In this document: positions 8,401 through 12,765 of the stretch, piece by piece
How the letters are laid out: the number at the start of each line of letters is the position of its first letter
How positions within the stretch are numbered: the stretch's first letter is position 1
Source: Deferribacteraceae bacterium
GTDB taxonomy: Bacteria > Chrysiogenota > Deferribacteres > Deferribacterales > JAISNW01
Length of the DNA: 13,338 nt
Direction: 5' to 3'
NCBI GenBank assembly: GCA_031278965.1
Contig: JAITJJ010000055.1
Location: 1 to 13,338 of the forward strand
Notes under the pieces: generated by a model
The model's database searches: none
What the model saw: only the letters and a program-made list of their open reading frames with translations
Told to the model about the DNA's origin: nothing
Made by a program: the position numbers and the translations under genes

Positions 8401-8552
8401 TTCAGTTCTCTGTCAAAAACAAGCCCATCCATAGGTGAAACAAAAGTATCTTCGCTGTCGTTTGAGCCGCACCCCGCAACCGCGGCGGACGCAACTATAG
8501 CCCCCGCGCTTTTAAGCAAATCCCGGCGTGAAATAGGAAATACGCTTTTCAT
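5466..8552 (-). CDS. dmsA: DMSO-reductase-family molybdopterin oxidoreductase, catalytic subunit (Tat-exported lipoprotein)
   Basis: The 1028-aa catalytic subunit would bind Mo-bisPGD and one [4Fe-4S] cluster. The N-terminus has a twin-arginine motif, SRRDLLK (residues 8-14), a hydrophobic stretch, and a lipobox, VAGC (25-28), with G at +2. It should therefore be Tat-exported and lipid-anchored. Cluster ligands appear as C53, C61, C65 (NCGARC) and C109, followed by DmsA-like RLYQPDRLKYPL. The segment GNESYGAVDAA aligns with the DmsA region carrying the Ser ligand to Mo (inference). Near the C-terminus, RHRAHTVFDN and the dinucleotide-binding domain (LNPADAAERGINDGD, GVISVEHGAWYRP) match DmsA. 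It is about 200 residues longer than E. coli DmsA. ATG 8552 follows GGAGGG and overlaps the stop of a 6-codon mini-ORF. The true substrate (DMSO, TMAO, another oxyanion or S/N-oxide) cannot be read from sequence; the symbol marks family only. Confidence 0.88.
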   Translation of the reverse strand: MKSVFPISRRDLLKSAGAIVASAAVAGCGSNDSEDTFVSPMDGLVFDRELKTCFSSGPYNCGARCMHKIHYKNNRLVHLTSAGDIERDSSRSSDESPGEIGLPIQRRACVRGYSYLQRLYQPDRLKYPLIQTGNKGDISTFKRVSWEVAIEKAADALHAAIQRKATLGYSPIMCKWAGSTIDTFNSFVNHPDVAPIITHLGNESYGAVDAAKFDMVGVDSFTNNVTDRYNSQFIITWALDPSRTSYHIEQAHWFNTCAKEWGIPIVVITPNHSDTAAMLSTGVPEFTYTAGSTKTVDIPAWIPIRPATDGALAAAMAYVIYKNSLHNTTFLTSSCFGFFKDQQTTSTSARVIFPNFPPKNYNVPNDFSDDASMPATFTKGSLYAGAVFKVPAGESFEEYLISLENDWGGAVGNTAGGTTAAVGDPTYNQVLEYAAALTGVPSDTIEALAFKYARPGPGLTAGPAFMDVGGGPQRAWNGVEWVQMMIALCAMTGNTNRSGGGAGFSMGSCTDYPAAFAPVAPSASMLNNIETVNAISVPMGEWSHLALTGKDYRSRDRFIADVKICTGGTPLKDPTTGFVVGVIPKTPLDLTGRPDPLVEVDVWFINNYNGVTTLENINKTIAAVKSVKTVICCDQTMTPTAAYSDIIFPVTSHYESEGVAISYPGTTAMFKMDAPLDKMYDAKSDNSIRNLILSSLMTRYGYNFDPDTDFYSDLPKEYSGMVAQGTYEALKGPGSFYTALVDPSATAKTYEEFCRDGVIDYPIPKGKAVVGFQHFNPLGDLQNTTGRINFWQPLWGKIRPKTTRSSGPDYWGRTHDGFRNPTAKYQPNIEGYEKFFDNGPTPGPNFGNPLKGSFTGFYSKLSGRYYKLLYITNKARHRAHTVFDNVAVIKDQNVQCVFLNPADAAERGINDGDMVYVYNDRGCTYIPAKVTHYIAPGVISVEHGAWYRPHPTETVKVWIDTARNADGIWNPSTVYINGEPDFREFRVPIDVGGAENVLTLNVGGTEQYVGQAISAQGGPCEVSRTKPE

Positions 8553-8830
8553 CTCTTCCCTCCGAACATATTTTCAAACACTCTTCACCGCAGCCGACAA
8601 AGGCTGCCTCCACAGACGCCAAGAAATTAAGCGTCCGACGGAATACCCAAATTTTAATTATTCCTCCATCCTCCACCCTTTCCTCCTTATATGGGAAAGC
8701 GCTGGAAAGGCTTTGCAGGCGTGCTCCGCATTAAAAATCGCGGTGCGGTGGAGCAGGTTTTTCATCTCTCATTTTTTCCTCCATAATTTGCGCCTTTGCG
8801 CTTTAACAGCGGCGTTTCACGATTCTTGCC
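8553..8830 (-). promoter_or_regulatory. long structured leader of the Mo-enzyme operon with tandem mini-ORFs
   Basis: Between element B and the catalytic gene lie 278 nt with no protein of normal size. Read on the minus strand, GGAGG-AAAAA-ATG opens a 13-codon ORF (8772-8731, MRDEKPAPPHRDF) whose stop overlaps the ATG of a 14-codon ORF (8731-8687, MRSTPAKPFQRFPI). Next come two more GGAGG motifs with MEE, and finally MFGGKR (ATG about 8572), whose TGA overlaps the catalytic ATG. Between them are two hairpins: GCAGCC/GGCTGC (8590-8607) and GACGC/GCGTC (about 8617-8637). This looks like a translated or structured leader. I see no match to a known riboswitch, including the Moco motif. Confidence 0.4.
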
Positions 8831-9057
8831 TGACCAGAAAAAACGTTCCTTTTTTTTGATCATATATTTTACTTTTTTTTCAAAAACCGCTTGCTTTTAA
8901 AAATAATAATCAGTATTGTAAATGATAGCTTTCAGCGGTTTTGACGGTTTGGTGTTTTTGCTCTTTTTGTCGGATTAGGGTGATCATTTTAAAGGAACGT
9001 TAAAAAGCGACATATCTTTAATCAGGTTAAGTATGGCATAATGCTTATAGCATTGAT
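8831..9057 (-). repeat. element B: conserved block plus paired 32-bp inverted arms, upstream of the Mo-enzyme operon
   Basis: This is the counterpart of element A in reverse orientation. The 49-bp block lies at 9009-9057. The 32-bp arms lie at 8831-8862 and 8981-9012, as imperfect inverted repeats sharing AACGTTCCTTT and an inner TGATCA. The arms are separated by 118 bp, exactly as in element A, and the whole element is 227 bp, also exactly as in A. The interior holds an AAAACCGCT/AGCGGTTTT inverted repeat (about 8883-8942). The element ends about 280 nt upstream of the catalytic ATG. It may contain the promoter and operators of the operon; no unambiguous -35/-10 pair can be picked by eye. 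Confidence 0.7.
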
Positions 9058-9103
9058 AAATCTTGCTGACTGTTTGGATTCTTTAATATTTTCTTTAAAA
9101 CTT

Positions 9104-9477
9104 TAAAATTCCCCTCCCCCTTAGCCTTCACCGAACAGTTTTCCTTAGCTCCCCCTGAACCATTTTTCCGTTCGGAGACTCCGAATGCCTTTATAAATCG
9201 GGGTGGTTTGAGCGTTTGTGCTGCCGATGTGCCGCAAAATCTTGGTGGTGTTATGGAGATGTTAAAATAGCTATGAAATTGAAGTATATTTGATTTGGAA
9301 AATGCGGTTTATACTGTATTCTATTTAAACGCTGAACCACCCCGTCTGCCTGCCTGAAAACTTCGTAAACTTCGTTTTCAGACGGCAGCCACCCCGACCC
9401 TTAGCGCTTTTCTGCCTGCTTTTCGCTCCGCGATCATCGCGGAGCGAAAAGGCGTTGAAAGGGGGAGGGGAATAAAA
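9104..9477. mobile_element. MITE-like element with terminal inverted repeats and target-site duplication
   Basis: TTCCCCTCCCCCTT at 9109-9122 is repeated inverted and without mismatch at 9459-9472. Directly outside both ends lies the same 5-mer, TAAAA (9104-9108 and 9473-9477), as expected for a target-site duplication. The 364 bp in between has no convincing gene. It holds several palindromes: TTCGGAGACTCCGAA (9173-9187), a CTGAAAAC/GTTTTCAG hairpin (about 9354-9381) and a 33-base palindrome near the right end. It sits about 50 bp from element B. A non-autonomous element of the MITE type is the best reading. A chance pair of pyrimidine-rich tracts in AT-rich DNA is the alternative. Confidence 0.5.
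9419..9451. repeat. perfect 33-base palindrome (16-bp arms)
   Basis: The arms CTTTTCGCTCCGCGAT and ATCGCGGAGCGAAAAG are exact reverse complements around a single C (9435). The arms start with CTTTT and end with AAAAG, which is the wrong polarity for a standard rho-independent terminator. It would form a strong cruciform or hairpin. It lies inside the MITE-like element, next to the right terminal repeat. Confidence 0.7.
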
Positions 9478-9560
9478 GCATTGCAATGTCAGCTTTTTGC
9501 TTTCATGGGGAGTTGTTTGTTATGACGTTATATAAGAAAAAGGGAATTGCTGCAAACAGC

Positions 9561-10390
9561 TCACTGCCCACCTTTTTTTATATAACCTCCCCGCTTTTCC
9601 AGCAGCTTTGCGTTTGGTTCCGCCAGCTTGCGGGCGGACACCAGAAACGCGCTATGGTTATACATCCACATTTCCGGGCGCACCGAAAGCCCGTCCACCT
9701 TCCACGGGCGCAGGATCAGTTCAAAGGTTTCTATCTGAGTAGACCAGCCGCTCTCCTTTAAGGTGTCCACCATAGTTTTCACCTGGAGAACGGTGGGGAT
9801 ATAGCTTACCACAATCCCGCCGTTTACAAGCGAGGTCTGCATATGCCCGACCGTATGCCAAGGCTCCGGGAGGTCTAAAACAATCCGGTCATATTCCCCG
9901 TCAATACCATGATAAATATCGCGAATCTCTATGGTATGGTTTTCCGGCGTCCGCCCGAAAAAGCCGTTTATGAATTTTTTGGACATATCCGCAAAATCCT
10001 GCCTCACCTCATAGGAGGTCAGCCGCCCCTGCCCGGACAGCGCGCGCAGTATGGCGATGGATGTCGCCCCTTGCCCTATCCCGGACTCCAACACCCTGAC
10101 ATCCCCGCCTATATCCCCCCACATAAGGATAGCGGCGGTATCCTTAGGGTAAATTATCTGCGCCTGCCGCTTGATGTGCATAACATAATCGCGGTATGTG
10201 ACGGGAAAAACCGAGAAAAATTCCCCCCCCCGGTGGATTTAAGGACAGAACCGGCAGGAACCGAAGCTATCTCGGCATGTTCAATAAAACCGTATTGGGA
10301 TGAAAAGCGCCCCTTTTCTTTCAGGGTTATCATATACTCCCGTTTCTTCCTGTCCCGGAGGATAACCATCCCGCTTTCAATGGGTTTCAT
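9561..10390 (-). pseudogene. trmI: tRNA (adenine(58)-N1)-methyltransferase TrmI, frameshifted at a G9 tract
   Basis: Two overlapping frames make one TrmI protein. The first (10390-10154) encodes the N-terminal beta domain up to SVLKSTGGG (GRFSSQYGFIEHAEIASVPAG). The second (to 9561) continues as Y-R-D-Y-V-M-HIKRQAQIIYPKD and holds the SAM-binding motif I (VLESGIGQGATS), EVRQDFA for ribose binding, LDLPEPW, and the C-terminal catalytic fold. The break falls in nine consecutive G on the minus strand (C9 at 10223-10231). One more G would give an uninterrupted frame of 276 aa, normal for bacterial TrmI, which makes m1A58 in the T-loop of tRNA. The ATG lies 3 nt after the Nudix-fusion stop codon, so the genes are coupled. 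The break may be real decay, slippage-based phase variation or a sequencing error. Confidence 0.8.
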
Positions 10391-10393
10391 CGG

Positions 10394-11383
10394 TTATTTA
10401 TAAGGAAGCCGGGCGGATAGCGCCCTTACTTTAGAGATATAATCGCCCACCACCTTCTTATGGTCAAAGGCAAGGAGAGGGAGATCGTCTATCGGGAAAT
10501 AGCGGGCGTTTTCAGCGTCGTCCCCCGCATTGGGTTTCCCGGAAACAGAGGTATAAAATATGACGGAGACCGTATGACCGCGTTCATCCCTTGAGGGATC
10601 GGAATAAACCCCCAGAAGGGTCAGATCTTTTTCCTCAACTTTAATCCCGGTTTCTTCAAAGAATTCCCGCGCGGCAGCCGTCTCCACGCTCTCCCCGCGG
10701 TCCACCATACCCCCCGGCAGCGCCCAGCCCAACGGCGGATACTTCCTCTCTATCAGAAGGAGTTCGTCCCCGTCCACTGCAAGCACATCCGCGGCAAGGC
10801 GCGGGAAGGTGTGATACCACTTTTCATGCCTGTATTTCAGCATCTCATACAGACACTCGGTAAACGGTGCGGATATCTTCTTTTCCCTCGCGAGTTTCAC
10901 AACCGGAAGCATTATGGCGTCTATCTCCGGTTTCCGGTTACGCTCCACATCCTGAAGGGTGCTCGTCTTGAAATCGCTGAATACCGGATCCAGATTTAAT
11001 ACTTTATCAACAGTTTCTTTCCTCAGGTTGACCCCGCAAAAAGCCGCCGCGCTGACCGCTTCCCCCGCCACAGCCCTCATTACGCGGGAAAGGCGGGGGC
11101 TTGCCGCCATTTCGCCGCAAGTCGCGAAAGTTAAGGCGGACAGAGGGTTAAAAGTGATATTCCATACCAATTTCTCCCACTGCTTCGCCCTGATATCCCC
11201 CGTGATCCGGCAGTCTATACCGGCGGAGGCAAAAAGGGTGTTCAACGGGATCTCATGGCGTTTGCCCCCGTCGAAAGCCGCCCCGATTATCACCGCGGGG
11301 TAGGACATATAGGAAACGGTATTCAATCCTTCGCTTGACAAAGCGCTCCGCACAACCCCGCCTATGACGCATTGTAACGCCCG
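10394..11383 (-). CDS. ketopantoate reductase C-terminal domain fused to a Nudix hydrolase; Rossmann domain missing
   Basis: The frame is open from 11383 (just after an in-frame TGA at 11386-11384). The first start codon is GTG 11353, giving 319 aa. Residues 1-175 match the C-terminal helical domain of 2-dehydropantoate 2-reductase (PanE/ApbA): CVIGGVV just upstream of the GTG, KQWEKLVWNITFNPLSAL (about 57-74), and DVERNRKPEID (about 135-145). The NADPH-binding Rossmann half and its GxGxxG are absent, so reductase activity is not expected. Residues about 183-319 are a Nudix hydrolase with a complete Nudix box (G215..E221..REFFEETGI, 229-237), which would hydrolyse a nucleoside diphosphate-linked substrate. 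PanE-like sequence begins within the tail of the NYN gene, which points to a rearrangement junction. The Nudix half could still be active if translated. Confidence 0.7.
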   Translation of the reverse strand, partial: RALQCVIGGVVRSALSSEGLNTVSYMSYPAVIIGAAFDGGKRHEIPLNTLFASAGIDCRITGDIRAKQWEKLVWNITFNPLSALTFATCGEMAASPRLSRVMRAVAGEAVSAAAFCGVNLRKETVDKVLNLDPVFSDFKTSTLQDVERNRKPEIDAIMLPVVKLAREKKISAPFTECLYEMLKYRHEKWYHTFPRLAADVLAVDGDELLLIERKYPPLGWALPGGMVDRGESVETAAAREFFEETGIKVEEKDLTLLGVYSDPSRDERGHTVSVIFYTSVSGKPNAGDDAENARYFPIDDLPLLAFDHKKVVGDYISKVRALSARLPYK

Positions 11384-12341
11384 TCAGCTTGCATCTTAGT
11401 ATATCTCACCGGCATATTGGTTTCAAGATTGTCAAATTCCGCATTTTGAAGGTCCGAATGATGGAAAAATACATTCCCCCCCGTTTCATTCCTGATAAAA
11501 CCATACCCGCTTTTAAGAGAAAGAATAGTCGAAGTCTCTATTGGTAATCCATCAGCCTGAACCGCAGCACCCCCCTCAATAGTTTTAGCCTCGGCAAGAG
11601 GAATTTCATGATTCCCATTTTCATAATCATATTGCCGCACAAACAGCTGATTCACAATAGGGTCGCTGCCTTGATTATTAATCTCATCACTTACACATAT
11701 AGAATGCGAGACCGCCCGAAGAAGCTTGACCGCAACTCTGGTGTCCTTAAGCTCTTCAAATTTGTTCTGATAAGAATACTCCCAATAAAGAAGAGTAACC
11801 TGTATGCCCAAAGCTTGTATCTTACGGACAAGAGGAACAAAATCCCCATCCATAACTATAAGGACGACTACATCACACTTGTTCAATACAGCCAACTCAT
11901 ACGCTTCAAGAGCCAACCACACATCTATTCCCTTCTCCTCATACCCGCCCAGATGTGTTTGCCGAAGAGACCAATAGTGAGTAACTATGTTCTCACTCAT
12001 TAATATATCGTCAATCTGCCGGTCACCAAAAAGCTGCCTCTTATCCTCAGCTACTATCGCAGAATGCCGCCCCCGAAAATAATGAGCCTCTACAATCTGA
12101 CACATACTTAAATCGTGCTTATAATAATCAGATATCTTCCTGCGTATATAAGCCTGCAACTATGCTGATTTATTATGTATAAGTAGGGTTATCCTGATAT
12201 CTTCCTGCGTATATAAGCCTGCACCCCCCCTATAGCAATCCTGCTCTTACGCTCATGCTCATAATTATAAAAGTTGCTGATATTGTAAAACAGCTGCCCA
12301 TCATAAAATACGCCTATCCTCAATAATTTATCAGTTCTCAT
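11362..12341 (-). pseudogene. NYN (LabA/DUF88-type) ribonuclease with C-terminal cold-shock domain, split by a 65-bp duplication
   Basis: A strong GGAGGTGTT precedes ATG 12341. The first 50 codons encode the start of a NYN domain (LLRIGVFYDGQLFYNISNFY, with the catalytic-type Asp at residue 14) and then stop at TAA 12191-12189. A 28-bp direct repeat restores the coding sequence downstream (12158 onwards): QAYIRRKISDYYKHD, EEKGIDVWLALEAYELA, IVMDGDFVPL (metal-binding Asp residues). The C-terminus is a cold-shock-like RNA-binding domain (GYGFI...NVFFHHSDL). Removing one 65-bp unit gives a continuous protein of about 304 aa. The downstream piece alone (TTG 12159, right after an in-frame TAG) lacks the first Asp. 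Codon use is visibly AT-richer than that of the neighbours, suggesting transfer. Such proteins are thought to be metal-dependent RNases, by family. Confidence 0.8.
12131..12223. repeat. 28-bp exact direct repeat with 37-bp filler (65-bp period)
   Basis: Positions 12131-12158 and 12196-12223 are identical over 28 bases (GATATCTTCC...AGCCTGCA). The 37 bases between them are AT-rich and match nothing else I see. Recombination or slippage between the copies would delete 65 bp and rejoin the NYN reading frame exactly, because both copies are in the same phase relative to their own frame. Confidence 0.9.
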
Positions 12342-12367
12342 AACACCTCCGTCTCTCTGCTCAATAC

Positions 12368-12394
12368 ACTATAGTATATTCACCGCTTTTTCAA
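12368..12394 (-). promoter_or_regulatory. possible promoter of the NYN gene
   Basis: On the minus strand TTGAAA (12394-12389) and TATAGT (12373-12368) are separated by 15 bp, shorter than the ideal 17, and lie 26 nt before the ATG. The -10 region sits in an imperfect palindrome (ATACACTATAGTATAT) that could hold an operator. Confidence 0.3.
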
Positions 12395-12439
12395 GCTGGA
12401 CGAAACTGAAAGAAAAAGAAAAATATCATCAAAAAACCG

Positions 12440-12652
12440 TTGTTTTTCAAAAAAATCACGTGTATACCGGAATGCATACCAAGCCCTGAAAACACCTTTG
12501 AACATTGGGTGTTTTTAATATATGAGCAAAAAGCGTTATTATTCAGGGGGAAGGGGGATTTAAAATACGTCTATAAAGACAACTTTAAGGCGGCTTTTCT
12601 GGATAAGCAAAAAGCTATAGTTATAAATGCTGATTATAATCTCCAAGTTTGA
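12440..12652 (+). CDS. doubtful hypothetical ORF (70 aa), possibly a gene remnant
   Basis: The frame starts only with TTG 12440, has no ribosome-binding site, and is open from a TGA at 12407. The amino-acid sequence (FEHWVFLIYEQKALLFRGKG, then LKYVYKDNFKAAFLDKQKA) has protein-like composition and lies on the opposite strand to all neighbours in an otherwise empty 424-nt gap. I do not recognise it. It may be the 3' end of a larger gene that has lost its start, or chance. Confidence 0.25.
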   Translation: MFFKKITCIPECIPSPENTFEHWVFLIYEQKALLFRGKGDLKYVYKDNFKAAFLDKQKAIVINADYNLQV

Positions 12653-12701
12653 CAGGTAGAAAGAATATTATTACAGCTTATAATATTATAATATATATAG
12701 T

Positions 12702-12744
12702 ATCGAGCCCCCCCTCCTTTCAAACAATCGTCAGGGGGCTCGAT
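12702..12744 (-). terminator. terminator downstream of the hydrogenase gene
   Basis: ATCGAGCCCCC (12702-12712) and GGGGGCTCGAT (12734-12744) form an 11-bp perfect stem with a 21-nt loop. It begins 22 nt after the hydrogenase stop codon on the minus strand and is followed by an AT-rich run (ACTATATATATT). It probably ends the hydrogenase transcript and separates it from the NYN gene. Confidence 0.65.
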
Positions 12745-12765
12745 TTCAAAAATACTTACGGCCGC

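Noticed and set aside
8825..9060. TGATCA sites as FNR/CRP-type boxes, and a sigma-54 promoter at TGGCATAATGC
   Set aside because: The half-site spacing does not match TTGAT-N4-ATCAA, and GG/GC spacing does not match the -24/-12 consensus.
9045..9297. Long open minus-strand frame through the MITE-like element and element B
   Set aside because: It has no start codon or ribosome-binding site, low-complexity composition, and is explained by the repeats.
9354..9385. TTCAGACGGCA and GCCTGCCTGAA resemble Neisseria-type DNA uptake sequences
   Set aside because: They fall within one hairpin of the MITE-like element, and nothing else in the window suggests a Neisseriaceae genome; chance similarity is more likely.
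9909..10403. 164-codon plus-strand frame opposite trmI
   Set aside because: It is antisense to TrmI motifs, and its residues are what the reverse strand of a GC-balanced gene would give.
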